Below the pieces are notes generated by a model. The model made no database searches. It was not told the DNA's origin and saw nothing but the letters and a program-made list of their open reading frames with translations. DNA of 49,662 bases, taken from contig JAJFTD010000106.1 of assembly GCA_021373255.1 (NCBI GenBank), positions 1 through 49,662 of the forward strand, written 5' to 3'. Within the stretch, counting starts at the first letter, position 1, and each line of letters starts with the position of its first letter. The position numbers and the translations under genes were made by a program. Shown here piece by piece: positions 26,859 through 35,356 of this stretch. The stretch is from a bacterium. Its GTDB lineage: Bacteria; Armatimonadota; UBA5829.

Positions 26859-27191
26859 ATGGCAGAAGATAAACCTGGACCTCGGCGCGGGTCAACAGGC
26901 GCTAAGAAAATATCTGAAGCGCATCGCGGTTCGCATGAGCACGACCAGTCCGGCGGATTCGCAGCCAACCCTGAGCTGGCCAAGGAGGCTGGGCGAAAGG
27001 GCGGCGAGGCGGTTAAGCGTAAGTATGGGCCGCAGTTCTACCGTGAGATCGGCAAGAAGGGCGGGGAGACAGTAAAGCAAGAACGCGGATCCGAGTTTTA
27101 TGCGGAAATTGGGCGACGCGGAGGAGAAATGCGCAGCAGCCGTTTGAAAGAGAAGCAGGAGCAAGAACAAAAGCAGCAGAAGAAAAAATGA
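26859..27191 (+). CDS. KGG-repeat stress protein (YciG / con-10-like)
   Basis: This small, highly charged protein of 110 residues has three KGG-type repeats: EAGRKGGEAVKRKYG, EIGKKGGETVKQERG and EIGRRGGEM. They resemble the bacterial stress-induced KGG motif of YciG-like proteins. The C-terminus is a Lys/Gln/Glu tail (KEKQEQEQKQQKKK), likely disordered and nucleic-acid friendly. The ATG at 26859 follows GGAGG about nine bases upstream. A terminator hairpin follows at 27340. Such proteins are usually induced by starvation or heat; the molecular role is not known. Confidence 0.82.
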   Translation: MAEDKPGPRRGSTGAKKISEAHRGSHEHDQSGGFAANPELAKEAGRKGGEAVKRKYGPQFYREIGKKGGETVKQERGSEFYAEIGRRGGEMRSSRLKEKQEQEQKQQKKK

Positions 27192-27339
27192 TCCCGCACT
27201 GCTCTCTGAGGCTGCATGTACCTCACATTCGGGTCCTGGCATTGCATAACGTGATGATATATCTTGCTGCGAAGGCGAGCGCTGGGCGTAAGCTCATGCC
27301 AAGCTGGTATTACGTTATGGACGCCCGGCACCCACAGTC

Positions 27340-27377
27340 GAAGAGCGCACTGCTGTTGCGCATTGCGCTCTTCTTTT
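27340..27377 (+). terminator. Rho-independent terminator after the KGG gene
   Basis: GAAGAGCGCA (27340-27349) pairs with TGCGCTCTTC (27364-27373) and is followed by TTTT. The 14-base loop contains a further GCG/CGC pairing. It lies 150 bp after the KGG stop and faces the oncoming MFS gene, so it may serve both strands. Confidence 0.7.
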
Positions 27378-27399
27378 CGCGTACATAATTGATAACAGG

Positions 27400-28629
27400 C
27401 TATGCGATTGGCTCCAGTTCCCTTGCAGGTGCTGTAGTTTCGTGCCGCCTGACCCCAGTCAGTTGAACTACAACACTGACCAGCATCAATACTGACGTAA
27501 GCGCAAATAATACTCGCATCGAGATAATATCCCGCTGCACCAAAATCGCTCCAAGAAACGGCGCAACGATACCTCTCAGCCCCATCAAGCTCGCAAATAT
27601 CGCCTGGTAATGCGTGATGCGGTCTTTTGGCGCATAGTGCAGAACTCCGCTGAAATATGATAGCTCCAGCCCCGCATTCGTTATACCACTGAGCGCCGCA
27701 ACCGGAAGCAACATCCATGCCTTGGTAGCGAAGCAATAAGTCAGCGGGAATAATGAAGATAACAACGAGTTGAAAGCCACGATTGTAGAGGGTTTCTTGC
27801 GGTCGATATACGGCCCCCAGTATAAGTAGGACACCACCATCACAATCTGAGTGAGTGCAGAGAACAATGCAGCCCAACGTGTGTCCACACCCAATTCATC
27901 CACCTGATAAATAGCCATGATCGGCGCAGCCATAAAGTTAGCTGACCCGAAAATGAATATTCCCAGGCAGAACCACAGAAACGCACGGTCTTCGTGCAGG
28001 ATCATAAACGCGCTGGCTACAAACTTGTGTACGGGAGTGTTGCAATCACCCGACATATCGCAGGTGGGAATGCGGTTGAACGCCAGGGAAGACATCAGGC
28101 CGAACAACCCTGCTATCGGGAACACATACCGGTAGCTTACGACCTTGAGTAGAGGCCCCGCCAGTGCAGTGGCTATAACCGATGTGCCTATCGCGCACAC
28201 CCGAACATAGCCCATTATCCGCACTCGTTCGCCGTCGGGGTAGATCTCCTTCATAATCGCCGAATATGCCGGGCCGGATATGGACGCGATCACCCAGAAG
28301 AGCGCCACAATACCCGTGAACGACCATGAAGTGGTGGCAAAAATCATCAAAAAGAAGAGCGACCGGGAGGCCAGCCAAGAGAACTGAGCATACGGCATCT
28401 TCCTCCGGCCTTCCATAATATTCGCCCAAAGAAGCGACAAAATGCTCCCGGCGACCGGCGCCATAGTGAGGACGCTGATCTGGAATGCGCTAGCCTTGAG
28501 CTGTTCCCGCGCGATGACCGCAAAGAATGAGCCTGTGAGCCCACCCATCACTGCTCCCAAAATACCGGACATAGCATCTTTGCTATACGCATGACGCGCT
28601 TTCGGTGGCACCCTCTTCGCTAGAAACAC
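27400..28629 (-). CDS. Major facilitator superfamily transporter
   Basis: This integral membrane protein has 409 residues and about twelve predicted segments, for example GILGAVMGGLTGSFFAVIA, VGTSVIATALAGPLL-type helices and FLWFCLGIFIFGSANFMAA. A loop after the second segment holds MEGRRKMPYAQ, resembling the MFS loop 2-3 basic motif. It probably exports or imports a small molecule by proton coupling. Substrate is unknown. The N-terminus FLAKRVPPKARHAYSKDA is cytoplasmic and basic. The exact start is uncertain; in-frame ATG at residue 20 (DAMSG) is an alternative. The gene stands alone between a terminator and serA. Confidence 0.82.
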   Translation of the reverse strand: MFLAKRVPPKARHAYSKDAMSGILGAVMGGLTGSFFAVIAREQLKASAFQISVLTMAPVAGSILSLLWANIMEGRRKMPYAQFSWLASRSLFFLMIFATTSWSFTGIVALFWVIASISGPAYSAIMKEIYPDGERVRIMGYVRVCAIGTSVIATALAGPLLKVVSYRYVFPIAGLFGLMSSLAFNRIPTCDMSGDCNTPVHKFVASAFMILHEDRAFLWFCLGIFIFGSANFMAAPIMAIYQVDELGVDTRWAALFSALTQIVMVVSYLYWGPYIDRKKPSTIVAFNSLLSSLFPLTYCFATKAWMLLPVAALSGITNAGLELSYFSGVLHYAPKDRITHYQAIFASLMGLRGIVAPFLGAILVQRDIISMRVLFALTSVLMLVSVVVQLTGVRRHETTAPARELEPIA

Positions 28630-28649
28630 AACTTACTTCCTATGCCAAA

Positions 28650-28680
28650 GGCTCGCCCGATAAGCCAGGCGAGCCCGTTT
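28650..28680 (-). terminator. Hairpin terminator after serA
   Basis: GGCTCGCC (28650-28657) and GGCGAGCC (28668-28675) form a perfect 8-bp stem with a 10-base loop. On the minus strand it is followed by TTTGG; on the plus strand by CGTTTTA. It sits between serA and the MFS gene and may work in either direction. Confidence 0.55.
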
Positions 28681-28739
28681 TACTTCAGCGTCGGTATGCT
28701 TCCGAGGGACTAGCTCCCTACTCGAAACAACAGAAACAA

Positions 28740-30320
28740 CTATAACCGCACTTGCTTAACGCTGTCAATCCCCTTTACCTCAGTTATTTTCTGTAATATT
28801 TCGGTTGGGATCTCAGCATCGACATTAAGCACCATTATCGCATTCTCGCCTGCGGTCTTTCGTCCCACATGCATGCTTGCAATGTTTATACCCGCATTAC
28901 CAATAATTGTGCCGACCTGGCCGATGACACCCGGTTTATCTGTGTGCGGAGCGATAAGAACAACCCCCTCCGGCATCAGATCCATCGGGAACCCGCGCAT
29001 CCTAACAACTCTCATGTCTTTTGCGCCGAAAAGCGTACCTGTAACCTCATTCACACCTTTGTCTGTGGTAACACTGACGGTCAGCAGCGATGCGTAATCT
29101 CCACCCTCCGGAGATTTGCTCTCGACCACATCCAACCCGCGAGTTTTGGCCATCACGGGTGCGTTTACAGAGTTCACGGACTCTCCCAGTGCGGGGCGCA
29201 GCAGCCCTACGACAACCGCGCGGCTGATAGGCCCGGTTTCGATCGCGGCAAGCTCACCGCCGTAGCGAATGCTGATCTGTGACGGGCGGCCCTCACTGGT
29301 TTGTGCGGCAAGCGAAGCCATCCGCTCAGCCAGAGGCAGCCACGGCTGAACCGCCGCCAAAACATCAGGGGAAAGCGCAGGCATATTCACGGCGCTTCTA
29401 GCCGACTTGCCCTGGAATACATCCACAATTTGCTCAGCCACATCAATGGCGACGTTGGTCTGTGCCTCCTCGGTGGAAGCTCCGAGGTGCGGTGTTGTAA
29501 CCACGTTAGGCATAGAGAAAAGCTCGCTGGAGAAATCCGGCGGCTCTGAAACAAACACGTCCAGTGCAGCACCGGCGACCTTGCCACTCTTCAATGCAGC
29601 GATCAGCGCGCTATCATCAATAATTCCACCCCTGGCACAGTTAATGATCCGCACGCCGTCTTTCATCATCTCAAACTGTTTGGTGCTGATCATCCCCAGG
29701 GTCTCTTTGTTCTTGGGTAAGTGCAGGGAGATATAATCGCCACGCTTCAGGCATTCGTCTAGTTCAACCAGTTCCACGCCCAGCGACGCAGCCGCCTCGG
29801 CGCTGATGAACGGATCGTAGGCAATCACTTTCATACCGAATGACTGGCATCGCTTCGCCACTTCCTGGCCGATCTTGCCCAGTCCGAGGATTCCCAACAC
29901 CTTGGTGTAAACTTCGTTGCCCACATACTTACTGCGGTTCCATTCTTTCTTTATCATGGTGCAGTAAGCCTGCGGGATATTTCGCGTGAGGGCGAGAAGC
30001 ATAGCCACAGTGAGTTCAGCCGCTGCGATTGTATTGCCACCAGGGCTGTTCACTACGATAATACCCTTCTCGGTGGCCACGGGCACGTCTACATTGTCCA
30101 CCCCCACCCCAGCTCGGCCGATAATTTTCAGGTTCTTTGCGGCCTCGAGAATCTTTGCGGTAACAGTGGTGCCACTGCGGACAACCAGAGCATCGTAGTC
30201 ACCGATGATCTTGCACAGCTCATCTTCCGAAAGACCGGTATTGACATCAACCTCCGCAACCTGCTTCAGAATATCAATACCCTCTTTCGCCAGCTTGTCG
30301 CTAACAAGTACCCTTGGCAT
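28740..30320 (-). CDS. serA: D-3-phosphoglycerate dehydrogenase
   Basis: The enzyme oxidises 3-phosphoglycerate to 3-phosphohydroxypyruvate with NAD, the first step of serine synthesis. From the ATG at 30320 it has 526 residues, exactly the long SerA type. MPRVLVSDKLAKEGIDIL begins the substrate domain. GILGLGKIGQEVAKR is the NAD fold, CARGGIID, and PHLGASTEEAQ carries the catalytic His. An intervening ASB domain runs about 320-450, and a C-terminal ACT domain has APHTDKPGVIGQVGTIIGNAGINIASMHVGR, the serine-sensing loop (split here by the IG turn). GGGGG lies eight bases before this ATG. An open frame extends 57 codons upstream but resembles no SerA N-terminus. Confidence 0.96.
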   Translation of the reverse strand: MPRVLVSDKLAKEGIDILKQVAEVDVNTGLSEDELCKIIGDYDALVVRSGTTVTAKILEAAKNLKIIGRAGVGVDNVDVPVATEKGIIVVNSPGGNTIAAAELTVAMLLALTRNIPQAYCTMIKKEWNRSKYVGNEVYTKVLGILGLGKIGQEVAKRCQSFGMKVIAYDPFISAEAAASLGVELVELDECLKRGDYISLHLPKNKETLGMISTKQFEMMKDGVRIINCARGGIIDDSALIAALKSGKVAGAALDVFVSEPPDFSSELFSMPNVVTTPHLGASTEEAQTNVAIDVAEQIVDVFQGKSARSAVNMPALSPDVLAAVQPWLPLAERMASLAAQTSEGRPSQISIRYGGELAAIETGPISRAVVVGLLRPALGESVNSVNAPVMAKTRGLDVVESKSPEGGDYASLLTVSVTTDKGVNEVTGTLFGAKDMRVVRMRGFPMDLMPEGVVLIAPHTDKPGVIGQVGTIIGNAGINIASMHVGRKTAGENAIMVLNVDAEIPTEILQKITEVKGIDSVKQVRL

Positions 30321-30486
30321 ATCATGAACCCCCTCGAAAATAGTATATTTTCGTCCATTCGCGATGAGCCTGACAGCGGCGCAGAATGCGCTGCGAGAAG
30401 GTTCATCGGCGATTCCCTCAAAAGTAGCTGAGGGCGGAAAGTGGGGAGCAAAGAGCTCAAACCTACCGCCGCCGCACAGTCCATAC
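30321..30486 (-). promoter_or_regulatory. serA leader of about 165 nt
   Basis: Between the candidate promoter and the start lie several short complementary segments (for example GCAGCGC/GCGCCGC near 30385-30400). No known riboswitch class fits. It may be an attenuator or simply untranslated leader. Confidence 0.3.
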
Positions 30487-30492
30487 GACACT

Positions 30493-30498
30493 ATTATA
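30493..30498 (-). promoter_or_regulatory. Candidate -10 element of serA
   Basis: A perfect TATAAT on the minus strand lies about 170 bases before the serA ATG. The matching -35 position reads GGAACA, a poor match, so the promoter is only tentative. Confidence 0.4.
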
Positions 30499-30642
30499 CG
30501 CCAGATTGCCGCTTATGTTCCATAGGTATAGAGCATAAAATGGCAGATGATCGTGAAATTGATCACAAAGTTTAGTGGTTAGACGGTTGATATACAAGCT
30601 ATATGGAGTGAGAGTTGCCTTACAACAGAAATCCCATGCAAA

Positions 30643-30678
30643 TATGGACACTGTGCAATGATCTGCACAGCGTCCATA
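30643..30678 (-). terminator. Hairpin downstream of PEP-CTERM gene 1
   Basis: A 15-bp stem with one mismatch (TATGGAC.CTGTGCA, 30643-30657, against 30664-30678) has a 6-base loop. On the minus strand it is followed by TTTGC. A related hairpin (ATACGGACG/CGTCCGTAT, about 31887-31924) follows the paralogue, so the 3' regions were duplicated along with the genes. Confidence 0.55.
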
Positions 30679-30742
30679 TAAAACACCCGGAATTATGATC
30701 GCCTACTTGAAGTTTATACAGCAGGCGGTATCTTTCGTAATT

Positions 30743-31513
30743 CTACTTTCTGCGGCGAATCGCAAAGCCCAGGAGACCGAAAAGGCCAGTGCCCATTGCG
30801 ACCAGTGAACCCGGCTCCGGCACGACATCGTTGGAATACATGGCAAAGGACAGGTTAACGATGTCTTCATCTTCCAAGCCAGTCGAGGGGTCGATCACCA
30901 AACCACCTAATGGCCTGACCGCCCATGTCGTTCCATCGTCGGTAGTTCTCCAGAGTCCACCACCCATCTCCAGATTTTCCGGCTGCAGATCGCCGCCCAT
31001 CATCCAGGAGGCACCGTGATTAGCAGGGTCGGCACTTGAAACAGAGAAGTAGTAGTCATGGTTCGCCTGAAGCGCGATGTTCAGACCGGTGAACCTGTGC
31101 AGGAAGTTGCCATTTTCAGAATCCATGCCTTCAACTTCATCCTGAACACGCGGGTCATTGATAGCAAGCGAACCTCCAGTGAGTCCCAGAGTCCCGGATG
31201 ATACCACGGCTCCCGGAGTATTCATGCCAGTGCGATCCCAGATTTTGTAGATGACCGAAGTGTCCTCGGCGAGAGTGGGGTTAAAATCTACGTCTACACG
31301 ATTGATAGTTGCAATAGACCCAGTGCTAAATGCAACGGCATACCATCTGCCAGTGGCGCACCCGAATGCGCCGTATTGTGTTTCCGGAGTCTCACCAGCA
31401 AAATAAAGCTTATGCGGAGCACCAGAGTCCCATATCGTCGTTTCAGCCATTGCCGGTGCCATCACCGCGAACACAAGAGCTAGAATGCAGATTGCTTGTA
31501 ACATCTTTCTCAT
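30743..31513 (-). CDS. PEP-CTERM sorting-domain protein, copy 1
   Basis: This exported protein of 256 residues has a signal peptide (MRKMLQAICILALVFAVMAP to AMA). Its C-terminal PEP-CTERM tail has VPEPG, a hydrophobic GLFGLLGFAI segment and RRRK. The tail is the substrate signal for exosortase-type processing; no exosortase is in this window. The middle is beta-rich with IWDRTG, SGTLGLTGGSLAINDPRV and FTGLNIALQANHDYYFSV, shared almost intact with the paralogue at 31989-32738. It is likely a surface or extracellular matrix protein. Function is unknown. Confidence 0.88.
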   Translation of the reverse strand: MRKMLQAICILALVFAVMAPAMAETTIWDSGAPHKLYFAGETPETQYGAFGCATGRWYAVAFSTGSIATINRVDVDFNPTLAEDTSVIYKIWDRTGMNTPGAVVSSGTLGLTGGSLAINDPRVQDEVEGMDSENGNFLHRFTGLNIALQANHDYYFSVSSADPANHGASWMMGGDLQPENLEMGGGLWRTTDDGTTWAVRPLGGLVIDPSTGLEDEDIVNLSFAMYSNDVVPEPGSLVAMGTGLFGLLGFAIRRRK

Positions 31514-31720
31514 ATCAATTCCTCCTTTTTGTGTGTGGACTTAATCTGTTCCTTCTTACGTTTAAGTGGTTCCGGGTCCGCTCAAGCGATGAAGGATACA
31601 TTCATGTAGATGCAGTGCGGGGCTACCCCATAGTTGAGATAGTCGAGCAGCAAGTGAGCGGAAGAACATATGTAGTCATTTCCACATACCACCCTTCAGA
31701 TCACTCCAGCACCCTACTAC

Positions 31721-31749
31721 GTTATCGCACATAACTCAGCCATTGTCAA
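31721..31749 (-). promoter_or_regulatory. Promoter of PEP-CTERM gene 1
   Basis: TTGACA (31744-31749), 17 bases, then GATAAC (31721-31726). The spacer begins ATGGCTGAGTT, nearly the same as at the paralogue's promoter. The leader would be about 200 nt. The rest of 31514-31988 holds this leader and the 3' end of the upstream paralogue. Confidence 0.6.
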
Positions 31750-31886
31750 GGGGTTAAGCGATTTAGTTAACGTAGTATATGTGCGTTGTTTGAAGCCGAA
31801 GTAGTTTTGTTGTTAACATATCAGACGTGATATGCACGGAAAGGATACTCTATTAGTGATAATATTAATTTACTGGTCTGACACAA

Positions 31887-31925
31887 ATACGGACGCCGCG
31901 CAGATTGCTGCATGACGTCCGTATA
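31887..31925 (-). terminator. Hairpin downstream of PEP-CTERM gene 2
   Basis: ATACGGACG pairs with CGTCCGTAT across a loop that also holds a GCA/TGC pair. The flanking sequence up to the stop codon resembles that after the first copy. Confidence 0.5.
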
Positions 31926-31988
31926 AGTTAATTCAATATTGTGATCGCCTGCTCAAGATTTAGCGCAAGCGGTATCTTTTTTATAATT

Positions 31989-32738
31989 CTACTTTCTGCG
32001 GCGAACCGCGAGGCCCAGAAGACTGACAAGACCAGTGCCCATTGCGAGCAGTGAACCCGGCTCTGGTACGGCTGAGTTAGAATAGAGGGTAAAACACAGG
32101 TTATAGACGTCTTGCTGCTCCATGCTGGTCTGCAAGGGATCAATATTATAAAAAGAATAATCTCTGAGTTCCCATGAACTACTATTGTAACGCCAGATTC
32201 CATTCTGCTCCACACTTTCCGACTGCAAATCGCCGCCCATCATCCAGGTGAAACCTTTAATTGAAAAGTAGTAGTCACGGTTCGCCTGAAGCGCGATGTC
32301 CAGACCGGTGAAACTGTGCAGGAAGTTGCCAGAAGAAGAGTCTTTGCCTGCAACCTGGTCCGGAACACGCGGATCATTAATGGCAACCGAGTTTCCAGTG
32401 ACTCCCAGAGTTCCGGACGTTACCAAAGTCCCCGGAGCATTCGTGCCGGTGCGCTCCCAGATAGCATAGGTGACCGTGGAATTCTCAGAGACAGCGGGCT
32501 TTAGATCGATGTCTATACGATTGATAGTTGTAATTGCTCCAGTGCTGAACGGAACAGCGTAAAATCTGCCGGTGTTACCCGGCAGTCCATCATAAATTGT
32601 AGACGTAGTACTTTCTACAATTTTATGCGGAGCACCGGTATCCCATATCACCGTGTCAGCGGTTGCCGGCACCAGCACCGCAAGCACAAGAGCGAGAACG
32701 CAGATTGCTTGCAGGCTCAACAAAAATATCTTCCTCAT
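31989..32738 (-). CDS. PEP-CTERM sorting-domain protein, copy 2
   Basis: This 249-residue paralogue of the 30743-31513 protein has a signal peptide (SLQAICVLALVLAVLVP to TADT) and the same C-terminal VPEPG, GLVSLLGLAV, RRRK tail. Shared stretches include IWDTGAPHKI, GRFYAVPFSTGAITTINRID, IWERTGTNAPG and FTGLDIALQANRDYYFSI. The two diverge most in the region before the tail, which suggests a variable exposed face. ATG at 32738 follows a GGGGGAA stretch about five bases upstream. It is transcribed from its own promoter at 32867. Confidence 0.88.
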   Translation of the reverse strand: MRKIFLLSLQAICVLALVLAVLVPATADTVIWDTGAPHKIVESTTSTIYDGLPGNTGRFYAVPFSTGAITTINRIDIDLKPAVSENSTVTYAIWERTGTNAPGTLVTSGTLGVTGNSVAINDPRVPDQVAGKDSSSGNFLHSFTGLDIALQANRDYYFSIKGFTWMMGGDLQSESVEQNGIWRYNSSSWELRDYSFYNIDPLQTSMEQQDVYNLCFTLYSNSAVPEPGSLLAMGTGLVSLLGLAVRRRK

Positions 32739-32866
32739 AATATTTCCCCCTTCACTGATTGAATTGTGGTTTGTTCCTTCTTGCGCCTGAATTGCTCAAG
32801 CAGGCGGAAGGATATTATGTAGATGCAGTGCGTGCCATACTCCAAGACACTTCAGCACCTTCTTAT

Positions 32867-32895
32867 TTTATGTCATAAAACTCAACCATTGTCAA
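32867..32895 (-). promoter_or_regulatory. Promoter of PEP-CTERM gene 2
   Basis: TTGACA (32890-32895), 17 bases, then CATAAA (32867-32872). The spacer start ATGGTTGAGTT matches copy 1. The remainder of 32739-33049 shows only the leader and the region after thi4. Confidence 0.6.
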
Positions 32896-33049
32896 GTAGC
32901 TCGCCCGGCTAAACGAGTATCTTGAGTATGTAAGTTGAAAATGGAGTATCCTTTCGGTCAACAAGGCCTATGGCAATGCGCGGAAAAGATACTCCGTTGG
33001 AATGCTATTCTGATGGTCTGGAACCAACGAGAAGAAATAACTGTTGCAG

Positions 33050-33826
33050 CTATGCCACTGCAGCGGCATCCAGTTTTTGTGCAGCAATCTGAGCTGCCTT
33101 CTTGCCTGATAGCAACATACCGCCGAAGATCGGGCCCATTCTTGGGGTTCCGAAGAACTGCGCGCAGGCCATTCCCGTCACAATGAGGCCGGGATAGACT
33201 TCACGGGTACCTTCAATGACTCCGCGCTCTCCACCAGTGGCGTTCATTGTATCCTCACCCTTTAGCTCGATGATTCCGCGCTTGGCCAGGCAATTGCAGA
33301 CAATCGCCTCGTGACCCGTGCTGTCCATGACCAGCTTACTGCGGAATGTGAGTGGGTCGACATGGAGATTAATCTGCTTGTAGGCTGTGTCGTTGACTAC
33401 TACCCCTGCAAGCTCACGGTTTTCGTTGAAGTAGACATCTTCTATGGCGAAGAGGTTGAGGAGCCTGACGCCGCTCTCTATGGTTTTCTTGATCAGCGCC
33501 GACGCAAGAAGCACGGAGGGGACGACAAGGTAGCCGTCTTGTTCGATTGGCTTGATATCAATTTCGGACATGATGCCCGCGACCTCCTGCTCCAAGACTA
33601 CACGGTTAAAGCCCTTACCTCCGCCCCAGATTCCTCCTCCGGGCGACATTCGCTTCTCCATGATGACGACTTTTTTGCCCTCTTGCGCCAGTGTGTAACC
33701 GGCAACCAGGCCGCTCGGGCCGCCTCCGACGATGATAACATCGCTTTCCAGCGAGTCCTCGAGCATTTCGAAGTAGTCCTTGATTATAAGGCGGCTTACT
33801 TCGAGGTCAGAGATGTTTTCGATCAT
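33050..33826 (-). CDS. thi4: Thiamine thiazole synthase (Thi4), sulfide-dependent His type
   Basis: The enzyme makes the thiazole precursor of thiamine from NAD and glycine. The 258 residues show the FAD/NAD fold SDVIIVGGGPSGLVAGYTLA, GGGIWGGGKGFN, DSTGHEAIV, ATGGERGVIEGT and GTPRMGPIFGGMLLSG. Suicidal yeast-type Thi4 donates sulfur from a Cys in a C-M-D-P context; here the matching position reads H-V-D-P. That fits the non-suicidal class that uses free sulfide, so it turns over catalytically. GGGGGA lies six bases before the ATG at 33826. It is under a TPP riboswitch at 34013-34103. A sulfide-rich or anoxic habitat is implied but not proven. Confidence 0.93.
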   Translation of the reverse strand: MIENISDLEVSRLIIKDYFEMLEDSLESDVIIVGGGPSGLVAGYTLAQEGKKVVIMEKRMSPGGGIWGGGKGFNRVVLEQEVAGIMSEIDIKPIEQDGYLVVPSVLLASALIKKTIESGVRLLNLFAIEDVYFNENRELAGVVVNDTAYKQINLHVDPLTFRSKLVMDSTGHEAIVCNCLAKRGIIELKGEDTMNATGGERGVIEGTREVYPGLIVTGMACAQFFGTPRMGPIFGGMLLSGKKAAQIAAQKLDAAAVA

Positions 33827-34012
33827 TGTGTTTCCCCCTATGGCGATTTGCTGTCCCGCGTATGCGTGGACGAATTGCCGTGGGGAGTTGCTGTGAGCTA
33901 GCCCGATTTATTTGCCGAAACCAGATTCCACAAGCATTAGTGCGAAATCTGAATTCAACTATAATAAATTGAGCCTGCGATTGCGAGGCCCTCGAAAGAG
34001 GAGATCTCCGCG

Positions 34013-34103
34013 TTCCCTACGCCGGTATTATCCGGATCAGGTTCAAAGGGATGAAACGGTGGTTTGCCGTTTCTCTCAGCTGTGCTCTACCAGCACCCCC
34101 AGC
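34013..34103 (-). ncRNA. TPP riboswitch (THI element)
   Basis: The minus strand carries the full conserved core: GGGGGTGCTGG, CTGAGAG, CCCTTTGAACCTGATC, and GATAATACCGGCGTAGGGAA. It precedes thi4 by about 190 nt of leader. A TCCCC in the leader (about 33882-33886) could pair with the GGGGGA ribosome site, suggesting control of translation; no obvious terminator is seen. Confidence 0.95.
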
Positions 34104-34117
34104 GGTTTGCTTGTGGT

Positions 34118-34147
34118 ATTGTAACACTCAAGTGGGGAAGTTGTCAT
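34118..34147 (-). promoter_or_regulatory. thi4 promoter
   Basis: ATGACA (34142-34147), 18 bases, then TACAAT (34118-34123). Transcription would start about 8 bases before the riboswitch. Confidence 0.6.
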
Positions 34148-34162
34148 GTGGCGTGGAGCTAT

Positions 34163-35272
34163 TTATTTTCCAGCCAACGCGTCCACAATCGCGTCCCTCA
34201 GCGGAGTATCATTGAATGAGAACAGCACGAAACCGCCGAGGCGGGCTTTTCGGATGGCGCTGATCTGCTTCATGATCGACTTGGTGCTGTTGCTGTGGAT
34301 GTCTACGCCTACATAGGTCGGTTTGCCTGCACCCCATTTTTTGAATCCACCCAGCCAACCTCGAAACTGTGCGGCGGCAGTGGAGGATGTTTCGGATTTG
34401 TAGTCCATCGGGATGTTGGCGTCGAGTAGGCCTTGGGCCATCCACGTGCGCCAGTCCTGGTTGGCTAATTTACAAGCATATGATGCATTAAAGTCAGACG
34501 GGCAGCCGCCCCATGCTATGGTTGCAGCGGAAATCACGGCGTGCGGGCGTACGGCGAGGACTTTGCCACGGATAAGTCGCAGCATATCTGTTACCTGGTC
34601 GCGCCGCCAGCGCATCCACTGCGTGCTTTCAGGGTCAGGTTTGGACGATGCCCCTGTGTCCGCGTAGAACCGGTTGAGTGCGGTTTCGGAGTAGCCCCAG
34701 TTTTTACCCGGGTATCTGATGTAGTCCAAGTGAATGCCATCTACGGCGTAGCGGCAGGCTATTTCCTCGATTACCGATGCCACATATTCCCGCGCAGCTG
34801 GAACGCCGGGGTCCAGGAAGACACCATCAGACGCCCATGTGGTGCCATTGATATCTTTTACCAGCCAGTCCGGGTGCAGATTCACGACGTGGTTCGGGTC
34901 GGCGGGTGGTGTCTTGGAACGCCATATCCGGCAGACATTCACCCATGCATGCACCTGTATCCCCTGCGCGTGCGCTTTCTCCACAAGGTAAGCCAGCGGG
35001 TCATAACCCGGCGCAAGGTTATCGCCTCTAGGCTCGGTGGCGGACTCGTAATAAGCGTCACCGACTTTCCTCGCTTGAATAAACAGCGCGTTAATCCCCG
35101 CACGTTTAGCGGCTGATATAGTAGCGTCAGCTTCCTGTGGCGTGAGGAATCCCTTGTTCCACGCTGTAACCCACCCGCCGCGGAACTCAGCCTTAGAAGA
35201 AGTAAAAGCAGCCCGCCCCGCGAGCGTGAGCAGACAGCAGAGAATCAAAAACGTCCTGGTATTTCTAGTCAT
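34163..35272 (-). CDS. Secreted family 10-like glycosyl hydrolase (GHL10 / DUF187)
   Basis: This exported TIM-barrel protein is of the GHL10 (DUF187) type, thought to act on cell-wall or glycan material. From the ATG at 35272 it has 369 residues, with AAGGA six bases upstream. The signal peptide (RTFLILCCLLTLAGRAAF) is followed by FRGGWVTAWNKGF, INALFIQARKVGDAYY, VHAWVNVCRIW, DGIHLDYIRYPGKNWGY (the conserved Asp/Tyr site), and VGVDIHSNS. Family members often stand near peptidoglycan or polysaccharide genes; here it follows an MBL hydrolase with about 84 bp between them. Specific substrate is unknown. Confidence 0.85.
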   Translation of the reverse strand: MTRNTRTFLILCCLLTLAGRAAFTSSKAEFRGGWVTAWNKGFLTPQEADATISAAKRAGINALFIQARKVGDAYYESATEPRGDNLAPGYDPLAYLVEKAHAQGIQVHAWVNVCRIWRSKTPPADPNHVVNLHPDWLVKDINGTTWASDGVFLDPGVPAAREYVASVIEEIACRYAVDGIHLDYIRYPGKNWGYSETALNRFYADTGASSKPDPESTQWMRWRRDQVTDMLRLIRGKVLAVRPHAVISAATIAWGGCPSDFNASYACKLANQDWRTWMAQGLLDANIPMDYKSETSSTAAAQFRGWLGGFKKWGAGKPTYVGVDIHSNSTKSIMKQISAIRKARLGGFVLFSFNDTPLRDAIVDALAGK

Positions 35273-35356
35273 GCACAATCCTTGTGGTAAACAGTATAAG
35301 TTTTATACGAGTTCATCCGCATTGAGTTCCCGCAGAGGTTGGAAATCGAGCAGTGA

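Noticed and set aside
27098-27877. 259-codon minus-strand frame near the KGG gene
   Set aside because: It overlaps both the KGG gene and the MFS gene in another frame and has the Cys/Arg/Ser-rich composition of a shadow frame.
30321-30491. SerA start 57 codons upstream of 30320
   Set aside because: The extension resembles no SerA N-terminus, includes the likely leader, and the conserved MPRVLVSD start has a GGGGG site before it.
33311-33901. 196-codon plus-strand frame opposite thi4
   Set aside because: It lies antisense to the conserved Thi4 coding sequence and has no ribosome site or family pattern.
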